Assembly: GCA_013076295.1 (NCBI GenBank)
Contig: RQOL01000024.1
Span: 434,001-498,000 of the forward strand
Source of the DNA: Sanderia malayensis
Taxonomy: Eukaryota > Cnidaria > Scyphozoa > Semaeostomeae > Pelagiidae
Reading direction: 5' to 3'
DNA length: 64,000 nt
Part shown: one piece after another, positions 9,188 through 19,700 of the stretch
Numbering within the stretch: the stretch's first letter is position 1
Layout: each line of letters begins with the position of its first letter
The notes under the pieces: generated by a model
What the model saw: the letters and a program-made list of their open reading frames with translations, nothing else
Told to the model about the DNA's origin: nothing
Databases searched by the model: none
Made by a program: the position numbers and the translations under genes

Positions 9188-12100
9188 CAGGCCCTAATTT
9201 ATGAAAATTTTCCAAGACCACACTTGCCTGAATGCTATCAGGGTTTCTGGAAAAAATTTTCAGCAGCCATACGTAGGCATACGTAGGCAAACACTTAATG
9301 ACTTTAGATCATTGCCCACAACCGCTGAGGGTCTGTTGTAAGCCTCCAGTGGCCAGAGCAACTCCCTCGCAGGGGTCCAGGGGGCGGAGCCCCCGGCAGC
9401 CCAAGAGGTTTTGCAATTTCTTAAAATGGCTCAGGATCCTGAAAATTCTCTATCTGAACAGTAATATAAAATAGTCATGGGAATGGTATTAGATAAAAAT
9501 TTGTTGCAAGCACTGATCAAGCGTTCAACGTCTGCGGAATGTGGCACTGCTCGAAAATCCATTTATGCTTAACAGAAAAGCGACAGTCGAGAATGAAGAC
9601 GGGAAGTCCACTAATGCTAATGAAGGTTATCCATCAACTAGCTCTTTGATAGAACAAGCATATGCAGCATCAACGATGGGTGGGATGAAACCAGTGGCAC
9701 CAACTGATGAAGAAGTAGAACAAGTAGAAGAACAAGAAGAAGGAGAAGATGTTCAATTGTCAGCAAAACTGACATTGGATTCTTGTAATCAAACTTCACA
9801 TTCCGACGCAGAAAGCCGCCCGGTTGAATCTGATAAAGCGATTGTTAGAGAGGCTGAAGTTTGGATTCACTCTTTAGGAAATTATCCTACTGATCCAGCA
9901 CATTTTAAAGGAAAAGAAATGACGGCTGAGGTAAGAGCTGAAATTGTAAAGCATGGCCCATGTCAGCCCAGGGACATAGTGTTCCGCAAAAATTCAGAAG
10001 ACCGTAGCTTTCATGCATCTTGGTATCGGAAGAATAGTAACAAAAGAGATTGGCTGGTCTTCTCCTTGAAGGAAAACAAAATGTATTGCTTCTGCTGTTG
10101 GCTTTTTCCATGCAAGTCATCTAAAGATTACGAAGAGAACTGGAGCGTCAATCGTGTAGATAATTTCAAGAAAGGTCTGGAGAAAACAAAGAAATACGAA
10201 GACACAAATCTTCATTGCACCAGCTTAGCAGCATGGAAATCTTTTCATAGAAGACTGATACGTGGACAAACGATTGACAACAAAATTCAAGCTGAGTTAG
10301 AGAAAGAGAGAAAACATTGCTGGTCCTAGATCGCATATTTTCTGTAGCTATGTTCCTGGCTCTTCAGGGAATTTCTTTTCGAGTCATAGACATGAAAGCC
10401 AAGAAGAGATGCTAACCCATTGTATAATAGTGGAAAATACTTAGAACTACTCAACCTCTTAAGTAAATATGATCCAGTAATGGCGGCACACCTTGCCAGC
10501 AAAAAGTCAAGAGGAAAGTATACATCTCCATGTAGTCAAAATGAAATAATTGATTCCGAAGCAACAGTAGTCAGAAAAACTATTATATCTGAAGTACAAG
10601 AGGCCAGGTACTTTTGTTTTATACTAGATACAACTCCGGATGTAAGTCATGTTGATCAACTTGCATTTTCTTTACGATACGTCAAGGATGGAAAACCGAT
10701 TGAGCGGTTCTTATGTTTTGATGAAATGACTGGAACAAACGCAGTTGACTTTCTAAACAAATTGCAAGAACTTCTTCTGCGCTACGATTTGGATATTAAT
10801 TTCATAAGGGGACAAGCAATGGATGGATGTTCCACTATGTCTGGTATACACGGAGGTCTGCAAGCATTAGTTCGCGAGATTTGTCCTTCAGCTTTGTACG
10901 TCCATTGCATGGCACACCGTCTGAACCTTGTTCTTGCAAAGACGGCTTCCATCTGCGTTTCAGTGAAGTCTTTCTTTGGGCTTCTTGAATCCATACATAG
11001 CTTTTTCGTTGCGAGTCCCAGAAGAATTTCTCAACTGCGTTCTTCGCAGAGGAGTATGGGAAGAAAGAATGAAATGCCAAAAGGTCTCTCCGATACTCGC
11101 TGGGTAACGAGAGCCAATGCTGTCATGCACATGAGAGATGAATTTGAATGTTACATAGATGCCTAAGAGTGCCTTATTGCAGAAAATAAATTGGATGCAA
11201 GGGGTATATCAGATGCATCGGGCCTTCTAAATGGCATGAAGAAGTTTGATTTTCTTGTGTTGCTTTACTTTTGGTTCGACATTTTGATAATCACAAAGGC
11301 AGCAACAGATAAAGTGCAAAGACCTTGTTTGAATATCAGCATCTCCATTATTCTGGTTCAAAACTGTATAGAGCAGTTTTTTTCAATGAGGATGAATGAT
11401 GATCATTTTGAAAAAGTTCAAGGAAAGGCGCGCACTCGATGTGACAAGCTCGATATTCCTGCATCTTTTGATGCTGGGTGAAAACGAATACGCACGAAAA
11501 AATCTCTCTCTGGTGAGCTCAGTCATGATCAGCCATTAACTGATGCTAAAAAAATTCAAAATCGAAGTCTACAATTATGTTTTGGATCACATCATCAGCG
11601 ACTTGAAAATAAGATTCAATGACACAACAGTTGGTGTTTTGAAATCACTGAGATGTCTCCTACCTTCTACGATAACTGAAGAGGTGGAAAACAAGAACAA
11701 TGCATCAGCAGAATCCTCTGGAGATTTAAAAGTCCTTGTTGACTTTTATGCGAAAGATCTATCAACGCTAGAAATTGTACAACACGAATACTGTAATCTC
11801 TGTGCCCTGTTGAATAACTGGGACTTTTGTGAAGGAGAAGCTGTGCCACGAGACCACGAAGATTTACTCGTGTTTCTGCAAAGATTTGATCTTAAAGGAC
11901 AGTTAAGACATTTTCAAATTGCTAGAAATAGCCTTGACTCTTCCAGTATCGTCAGCTCACGACAAACGAGCTTTCAGGTACTTAAAGAGAGTCAAAACGT
12001 ATCTCCGAAGTACAATGAATGAAGAGCGTATTTCAAACTTGGCGTGTATATCCATCAATCGTGAAACAGTGGCAAACTTGCCATTAAGAAAGATGCAAGA

Positions 12101-12521
12101 ACCCTTTCTTGAAGCAAAAATAAGAAAACTTTTCAATTAAACTATTCATTAGTTTGTTTTCGATGTTCTATTTTGGTTTTTGTTCTGTTGTAACCTTTTG
12201 AAAATGATAATCACCAAAACATTTGATTTCTCGATTCGTGTTTTTCTCAACTAACTGTCATCTTTCATGTTTAAACTCTGTGTATATTCAAAAACGTCTT
12301 ATCTAACAAGTACCTAAATTCGGGCGTGCCCCTGTGGACACGCCCAAAATACATTTTTGTCGGAAAATTTTGGTCTTTGCCCCCCGCGCTAAATATTTCT
12401 ATCTACGCCATTGATCCTGGCGAACCCCCAAAACCCCATCCACACTTTCTAATTTCCAAGACCACATTTTATATTTTCAAGACCACAAAATGAGGGAAAA
12501 ACAACACTAAATTAGGCCCTG
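9188..12521 (+). mobile_element. hAT DNA transposon, ZMYM1/DUF4371 type, inactive
   Basis: A complete 3334-bp element with ends CAGGCCCTAATTTA / TAAATTAGGCCCTG (14-bp inverted repeats). The flanking 8-bp duplication TTTGCTTC is diagnostic for hAT. It inserted into the 3' flank of acetyltransferase copy 4. Tandem units without it show the uninterrupted TTGCTTCTCTT site. It carries one degenerate transposase gene in the plus orientation. Confidence 0.92.
9541..12140 (+). pseudogene. hAT transposase (TTF zinc finger, DUF4371, hAT dimerisation), degenerate
   Basis: Pieces of one transposase lie in order. 9541-10329 has an acidic N-terminus, then a TTF-type zinc-finger region with 'MYCFCCWLFPC'. 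10420-11166 is a DUF4371/RNase H-like part with 'YFCFILDTTPDVSH' and 'VHCMAHRLNLVLAK'. 11191-11481 and 11543-12022 follow, and 11919-12140 is the hAT C-terminal dimerisation region with 'MNEERISNLACISI' just before the end. The frame is broken by a shift region at about 10317-10420, an in-frame TAA at 11164-11166, a shift after 11481 and another near 12000. No single product can be made. Similarity is to ZMYM1-like domesticated and hAT proteins. Confidence 0.88.
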
Positions 12522-12529
12522 TTTGCTTC

Positions 12530-12645
12530 TCTTGAATTTTTAAAATAGTTTAACTTTGATCGTCTGATTATAAATTTTATGCTGAAACTGAGTTTCCTAC
12601 AAGCACATTGATTTATTAAATCTAGCACAATAACAATGTATCATA
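12530..12645. other. Shared 3' flank of copy 4, right of the hAT insertion
   Basis: The sequence resumes the unit's 3' flank (TTTAACTTTGATCGTC, GCTGAAACTGAGTTTCC, AAGCACATTGATTTA) that is continuous in the other units. Confidence 0.6.
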
Positions 12646-12829
12646 TATGAACTTTAGATCAAGTTCAAAAAGTCACAAAAAGGCGATTCATGAACCGTGA
12701 CGTGGTTATTATTATGCACTGTTTTTGCGTCTTTTTAACGCCTTTCAATCAAAGGCAGAGTGTTTTGTAAGATGTAGGATAGACAGGGAAACAGAGCTAA
12801 GCGTTATTATAAATATCATATTTGATTAA
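12646..12829 (-). repeat. Inverted copy of the acetyltransferase upstream module
   Basis: Read on the minus strand, this stretch matches the module that precedes copies 2-4 in the forward direction. The order TCAAATATGATATT, AATAACGCTTAGCTCTGTTT, ACGTCACGGTTCATGAATCG and TTTTTGAACTTGATCTAAAG is reversed here (the CGTCACGG motif lies at 12682-12704). The proximal part of the module is in normal orientation at about 13516-13655. The promoter-side segment of copy 5 has therefore been inverted in place. Confidence 0.8.
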
Positions 12830-13515
12830 TCCCCATTAATTTCGGACGTTTTAATTTCGGACGTTTAATTTTCGGACAGAAAATTTCGGACTGAAAAATC
12901 CTGATTTCGGACAATTTCGGACAAAATGTAAAGAGACTCAAAAGACTTTCGGATGGTATCTTCAAAGTTCATAACACAACATAATGAGATCTTCAACAAA
13001 ACACACAACACTAATGATTGAGTACATGAATACAGTTCTAGTTTATATCAAAATCGAGGAAAGTCCTGACAATGAAACAGGGGAATTCTCAGATGAACCA
13101 TTTCCAAACACAAAATGAAATGAATCAGAGAACTTAGAGGAAGCTGAGCTGCTGCTAATCATGCTTGATGATGATCATATTGAGGACGAGGATCAATCAA
13201 GCTAGTCAAATGATGAGAAGAATCCTGCTATATTCGTATTGGATGCCTGAACGAAACGTTGACTCTGTTATGGAGTTTTGTGTTTGACCACACCCAGCAT
13301 GCATTTTTAAGTGATAGCTAAACAAAACCAAGTATTTTCACACTTTCTTGCTATTTCTATTTCGTTTCTACATGTACAGTACATAGCAGTCACTTTCCAA
13401 CTTTTGCTTGGTCAATAAAACATATCGAAAGTATAAAGAAATTTACTTCGCAACTTTCATATATAGTTTATTATTGGCAGTAAAATTTTCGGACGGTAAA
13501 ATTTTTGGGGATTAA
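12826..13515. mobile_element. TTAA-flanked MITE rich in TTTCGGAC motifs
   Basis: TTAA at 12826-12829 and 13512-13515 flanks a 682-bp element with ends TCCCCATTAATTTCGG and the inverse of TCCCCAAAAATTTT. The motif TTTCGGAC is repeated at least seven times near the left end and again near the right end. TTAA duplications are the hallmark of piggyBac-type elements. A TA duplication with slightly longer ends cannot be excluded. No transposase is visible. Confidence 0.65.
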
Positions 13516-13655
13516 TGCAATATCCAGTTGCCATCATCAGACAAAGGCTCTGCTATTTCGAAGATCAGATATCAACCACGAAAGCCAGTTTTGCACTCCG
13601 CAAAATTTATTTTACTGCACGTAGATTGAAGATTCAGTAACATTGGAAGATAAAC

Positions 13656-14643
13656 ATGCATGGAATAGTCTGCCGTAAGGCAAAAATTTCAGATCAAAAA
13701 TTCATAGATGATATGTCCAAAGGTATATACAGTGGGATAGATTATACACCAAAGATGTTTCCAGTGTGGCTAAGCGATGAAAATTGGCAGCCATTTGTAG
13801 CAGAGGTGAGTTCATCCGGAGATGTAGTTGGATTTTTGGCCTTGCACATGCTTGATAACAAGACCAGAGTGATTATACGAAGCTCAAGGGTGCGGAAGAG
13901 TACAGGAATAACGGAGTGTATTCAAGGCTGTTGCATTATTCATTGCTTACTGTTAAAGAGATGTTTAGCAGTATAAACGCAGTTGTCGTTACACAGCTAC
14001 TTGCATTGAAAACGCCAGAAGGCTACGAAGCCAAGCATGATTTTGAGTTTATAGCTGTACGTTGTGCAACAGAAGCCCTATTAATGAGTGCCACTCTCTG
14101 TTATGGAGCAACGGGAATACTGACGCGCAAGATCAGCCGTACATTGCTATTAATCACAAAAGCTTTTCTTGTCTTTATGAAACAAAAACCGCATTGATGC
14201 AAGAGCTATTTCCATGCAATGTTATTCTCCATCGAAGAAGCACCGTATAATCTTGACCTCAAAGAAAACAGAGAATTCCTGGATAAACAGAAGCTTCTAG
14301 TAGCTAGTTTCAGCGAAGATGAAGATTACAAAGTTTTTGTCAATTGTTGACCTGCGCCAAAGAGAATCTGTCAATGGGTACAATGTGTATTATGTGGATC
14401 TCTATGGTAACAACAGTGCAGTGATATTGCAACATGCATTGAAAGCAATAAGCATGGCTTCACAGCAAGCTGATGGTAAAGTGTTTGATATCTACATTCA
14501 CATGCATTCAAGGAAGCAGAAGCTATTGTTTGCCATTTTCGTAATTGCAAAACTGATAACTTAATAGTTCGCGGTGGAGGGTTAAGAGTTTCAGAAGCTG
14601 AAATTGACATTGTTATCTCCAATATGTTAAAAAGTTCAAATAA
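13656..14643 (+). pseudogene. GNAT acetyltransferase copy 5 (NAT16-like), frameshifted
   Basis: The ATG context and first 77 codons match the intact copies. A one-base loss at about 13892 (GGGTGCGGAAG versus GGGTGGCGGAAG) then shifts the frame. Further indels follow near 14068, 14223, 14335 and 14512, and the last codons differ (TTCAAATAA). The fragments 13656-13976, 13916-14250 and 14319-14564 together cover the whole family length. The middle shares the EAKHDFEF variant with copy 1, whereas the last third matches copy 2, so it is a mosaic. Its upstream segment is inverted and carries a MITE. Confidence 0.85.
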
Positions 14644-15130
14644 GTAATAAAACTAATAATGAATTTTTTCACCTTTATTATCATTGTAATTGTTGTTGAT
14701 AAAGTTGTTCCTGACTTGCTTCTCTTGAATGTTTAAAATCGTTTAACTTTGGTGGTCCTGCTTATGATTTTTATCCTGAAACTGAGGTTTCCTACAAGCA
14801 CATTCAACACAATAGCATTACCGTAATCCCTCGATTAACCGAGGGGAGCCATTATTCGAGAGGGGGCATTTATTAAAAAGTATAAGATCACATCCGCTAT
14901 CATTGGATCCGGAAAAAGATAAATGGTTTAGTTGTGCCTATTATCGAGCAACAACGTCGAAAATGAAGGTCGCCATAGTTTTGCACAAAGAACTGATGGG
15001 CACAAAAGAAATATGCCAACATATGAACACTATTGTAAAAAATTGGAAAACAATTTGCTTTGATACCACAATACACTACACCAACTTAAAAAAGTTGTTG
15101 TGTCGGGGGCGTTTAATCGAGGAGGGGTGT
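14644..15130. repeat. 3' flank of copy 5 and a truncated CCGTAAT-type MITE
   Basis: The unit's 3' flank ends near 14818. There TACCGTAATCCCTCGATTAA begins an element of the same style as the MITE at 5926, with CGAG/GGGG-rich segments at both ends (GGCGTTTAATCGAGGAGGGG near 15107). A matching right terminus is not found, so the element looks truncated. The 88-aa ORF inside it (14903-15169) resembles no family I know. Confidence 0.5.
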
Positions 15131-16191
15131 TTATTGCAAAAAAACCTGACACAGATATTCGTTGATTAGATCACAAATGCAAAGAGAGTGTTCTGGTTTC
15201 TTTAGCACTATGGAGAAGGGACGTAAATCTAACTCAAAGATAGAAAACTTTGCAAAGTCAATGATACCGTAATCAAGGAAATACGGCACTGTATACAGTA
15301 GTTGAAAGATAAAGACCATCAACAGTGAAAACCATAGTAGTTGAGGATTAAGAACATGGGCATTACCCAACACAAACAAGAACCATGCAAATGTTCCAGG
15401 TTCTTGTTGAATTCCTTATACAAGTCTTTACCGAAAATGGCCACAGTCAAGAGCTCCTTACTTAAATGCAGCATATCGCCTCCCGAATTGCAGACCAAAG
15501 AGGATAAATCCTTGAAATAGAACACGACATACGATGGAATAGAAAGTGCCTTTCATTTGGATATTGAATACAGTAAAAACCCGCGTATAGGAACCTGGGT
15601 TTTAAGAACCTTTTAGGCTAAAATTTAAAATCTAGACCCGTCTCTATAAGAACCCATTCAGGCTAATTCATAGTTTTATACGGTTCTTATATACTCTTAT
15701 ATGTTCTTATAGTTTTTAGTTTTCATTCATGCTACGAACTTGGGTTTATTTTGGATACATAATCGTTTTGTTAAGTTAACACTACTAGTACCATAGAATG
15801 GGGCTGCTTTGGCCCTCTGGGGTGACTAGTGTTTCAATGGCTTTTCAATATAAAAATAAAAACCTGTTTAAGAACCTCAATAGCCTAACTTCACTTAAGT
15901 TCCATTCATATAAGAACCTGCTGAGGCTAACTGAAAAAATCCAGGTTCTTATACGCGGGTTTTTACTGTACAACACGACGTTTGGTTTTTTACGACGATT
16001 TTGTCCTACGTAAACCCCCATATGGCTGTAGCATAACCTGTATGTTGTGTTTGGATATCCAGTCCGCTGTTGAAGATACCCAGGTTGCTGTGGCAGATAA
16101 CCTGATAGTGGCTGTTATTCGGGCTGTTGTAGCTGTTCCATTTTTTATTGAGGTCAGCTATAGGTCTGTCCACCAGGTTGCCATGGGATGA
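15131..16191 (-). pseudogene. Unidentified degenerate minus-strand coding remnant, split by a MITE
   Basis: Minus-strand frames on both sides of the MITE at 15571-15968 look protein-like but are broken. The right part (about 16170-15975) gives Gln/Pro/Gly/Tyr-rich sequence such as 'LPQQPGYLQQRTGYPNTTY' with stops. The left part gives 'DLYKEFNKNLEHLHGSC' (in 15525-15319) and, in a shifted frame, hydrophobic 'LLYTVPYFLDYGIIDFAKF' (in 15379-15131). I do not recognise the gene. PGY-rich N-termini followed by membrane segments occur in several families, so no name is given. It could also be repeat-derived. Confidence 0.25.
15569..15970. mobile_element. MITE with CAGTAAAAACCCGCRTATA ends (copy 1)
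   Basis: TA-flanked element of about 400 bp. Its ends are CAGTAAAAACCCGCGTATAG and the inverse reading TATACGCGGGTTTTTACTG. Internal 'AAGAACCT' motifs recur. Other members of the family are at about 35524, 35961 and 53162. Confidence 0.8.
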
Positions 16192-16766
16192 TTATTTAAT
16201 GAACGTTATTGTTTGGATTTTTTTTACAGTCAAGTAGGGAGAGCAGACTAGACAATACCTAGGAAAAAACTTTCCAAATTGTTCTTTTTATTTCACGCTT
16301 ACTCGATACTATCATTAGGCTTGTTGATAAAAAGTAACAAATTCAGTCACGTTCCCCAGTATTATTTCGTCAGATTGAAATTTTGTCGAAAGGATCATTA
16401 ACCAACTTGAGTTAAAGAACGCTATTCATCATAAGATAAAAAGTTTAATACCCCCAGCGTTGTTGATATTTCCTACATTTTTCATTGAATTTTCAGAGAA
16501 ACAGAGCATCTTGCTTTCTTGGATTACAACAATATGATCAGGTATAAGTTGAATTTCATTGTCATGTTATGAGCATGCATAGCTACTATAAGTTGTACCC
16601 ACGTCCAATGTCTCAGCAAACTGGCTCTCGTCCCATTCCCTTTTTCTGTCGAAGCAGAGTATCGTCGACCAGTGTTGTTGTTGCTTCATAGATACATTGT
16701 TAACATTGTAAATGCAGTAAAATCCCGATAACTTCAACCTGAAGTTTTGTCTTGCTCCATTTGCAG

Positions 16767-19700
16767 GCTCTGGAAGCAATCCAACAAGCTCATGTATGCG
16801 AACCAAACTGTCCACAAACGTATTTCATAAATTTCAAGATCCACCTGGCTAATACAGAAAATGATAAAGGTATGTGTCATTGCTGTATTGTATATATCTG
16901 TGATTTTAGGTTACGATCTTGCACAATCCGGCGGATCTGTATCTGGATTTTATTCAATGTGGAATCCATGGTAGTGTGATAAAGGTGGATGAAAGTGAGA
17001 TATAAACGTTGTAATATTTTCAAAGACATGATTTCAAATTCATATTGCACAGTTAGAAATACAAAATGCGCATGTGTCTATTATCAATGTTTGTTACCAA
17101 GATAAAATGAATAAAATATTCTGATGAGTGCAAATATAGGTTTAAATTTCCAAGGAAACTATTTGCTTCTCACTCAATTAGAAGATAAAAATTAAAAATT
17201 GAATCAAGTTAATAATAAAAAAACCGAAAAACATTCATTTTATTTCAGATGTGAACAATTCAACTCTTTTCGGACTCTTCGATTTGCCTCAATAACTCAT
17301 TCTTTTTGCTTGCAAACCGCTCATGACATCTGCTCTTCAAATTGTACACTTCTGTCAACTTTCTACTTGACGTTATATTGAACTTTGGTGAATTAATAGA
17401 CTCACAAATGGTACAGTAGTCTATAAACCTTCCATCCAAGGACAGAGGAACATAAGACGATTTCCATGCAAAGTACTCATTATAAGCTGTATCATTTTTA
17501 TCCAAGTATAGCAAATAATCTGCAAGGGCTTTGATTGACTTGAAATCACTCACGTCTATGTATGAACCAGGTATGACAAGTTTGTCATTATAATTCCCAC
17601 CCATTACAACTGGGACAACACCCAGAAAAATTTCCTTCCAATATTTCTCAGTCACATAATCCTGGCAGAGATCATTCTCGAAAGCCAAGTAAAATTTATA
17701 GTTTGCCATCTCTTGGCTGCATGCTTTCTCATGTTGTGCACAATTGCCTTTATTGTTGAACTTGAAATTGCACTGGCCGTAGACTGTCAAATCAAGGTAT
17801 TTCTGCAGTTGTAATGCATATCTCTCCCTTATAGATTCACAGTGACTAACAGCCCATGACACAAGCTTTTTCTTTCCCATTGCATGGTTCTCTACCAGAC
17901 TTTCATTTGCTGCAGTATTGCTTTTAATAGCCTCATACCGTCCATATGGTGTAACTATGTCTGAGTTCAAAGTATACATGGCAGTCCAATTGAACAAACC
18001 ATCATATTTTACATAAAAGTCGCTGTCCCAAGGGTTTTCATGACTTAAGAATACCCATTTCTGCTCAATAGGTGAAGATGATTGTCTCAGAAGTTTCAGG
18101 CGATCAGGACTATAGTGCTTAACATTGTTGTATTCAATATCTCTGCCATGGAATAACACTAAGTGGGCTTTAGTTATTTCTGATCTATCATAGGATATCC
18201 TGCAATTCTTGAATTTGCAGTTGAATTCGTCAAAGAATGCGTGTTGTCTTTTTGAGCCTTCTGTCAAATCATACCAACTCCTTTCTCCAAATAATGTTGT
18301 GTAGAGCAGAATAGTCTTCTTGGTTGCATTTGACAACTTTGGTTTACAGCCCGGCGAACACATTCCCATTGGCCTCCTTGTAATTAACATGTCGAAGTTG
18401 ACGAAGAACACGGACAAAACAACACACGATGAGACAAAAATTACGATTAGTGCAAACAATTTCTTTTGCCCCCGAAGTGGAAGTGTCTTTTCGCAACAGC
18501 ATAACACCATGATGTATCTGATAATTAGGCCACACAGGCGCAAAAAACGGTATAACACAAACACGATGCTGCTAGAGTAATTCGCATATACTTTTCAAAC
18601 TTATTTTAATAACACAACACTGTATTCTAGTCTATGTTTACACACGTTATATCAATTCCGTACATTGCTTGTGATGTTTACCAACGGTGCTTGGCATCCG
18701 CATCAGATTTTCGGCCTAAATAATTAAACCATGCGTTGTAAATTATCGCTTCACTTCGTCTTGAACAATAATTTTGTTTTATCTTCAGCTATTCAATGCA
18801 TAGAAAAGCTTGGTGAATTGGCGCTTATGGAAGACAGCGAAAACTCAGAACTTATTCATGGCTTCAACTGCCTTGCTGCACAAATAGCTTTCCAAGTAAT
18901 GTTTGTTTGTTGTAAACCGATTTTTGACAGTATCTCCTCTAATAAGCGCCCGAGCGCTTATTAAGTAGTGGGCGCTAATTAGAGGAAATAACACGGTAGC
19001 CGACAAAAATAACACGTGGCGCTTTCCACGCACAACTTTGTATCCCTATGCTTTTCTCTCTTCTCCCGCCACTCCATGGAAGCTATACCATCATCTTTCT
19101 TTCCAACTCCAACTTTCCATCTTTCTTTCCAAAATCAAATAATAGACAAAAGATAAACATAGCAAATCCATACCACCGTAATCCTCCAATATATATAATA
19201 TAGCAACTCATTTATATTTCATTTCATTGTTAGCAGACAATTCAAACTTCAAAGTGAATTTTCTTTCCATGAGATTGCATTAAATTCACTATCCTTTCTT
19301 TAGGATGGCAATAGAGACATTGCCACAGTGGCACTGGAGCAGATTATTCGACAAGCAAAGGAGCCAAAACAGATTCTTACCTCATTACGGTAAGTAGCTA
19401 CCCAAAAATGCAGACATTTCTTGATATTTTTTATATAAAATCTCGGCGCACCGTCATGCTTTAAAATGAACAGTGCCGTAACAAAGGAAACATTATAACG
19501 GCTTTTTAAGCGCCCCCAACTGGCGCCTGTATTGAGCTCTTGGAGCCTGAAAAGGTTAATAAACGCCCCGGACATTTATTCAAAGCATTTTGCCATGTGT
19601 CATGTCTTAGGATCTGTACTTTCTACAATGCTAATTAATTTTATTTTAGCTTAATTTTCGGGTAGATCACTTTACACGTTCTTTTATAAGAGCCCTCCTT

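Noticed and set aside
14903..15169. 88-codon plus-strand ORF
   Set aside because: It overlaps the truncated CCGTAAT-type MITE and shows no recognisable domain.
18320..18580. Plus-strand ORF opposite the fucosyltransferase N-terminus
   Set aside because: It is a shadow of the minus-strand coding sequence.
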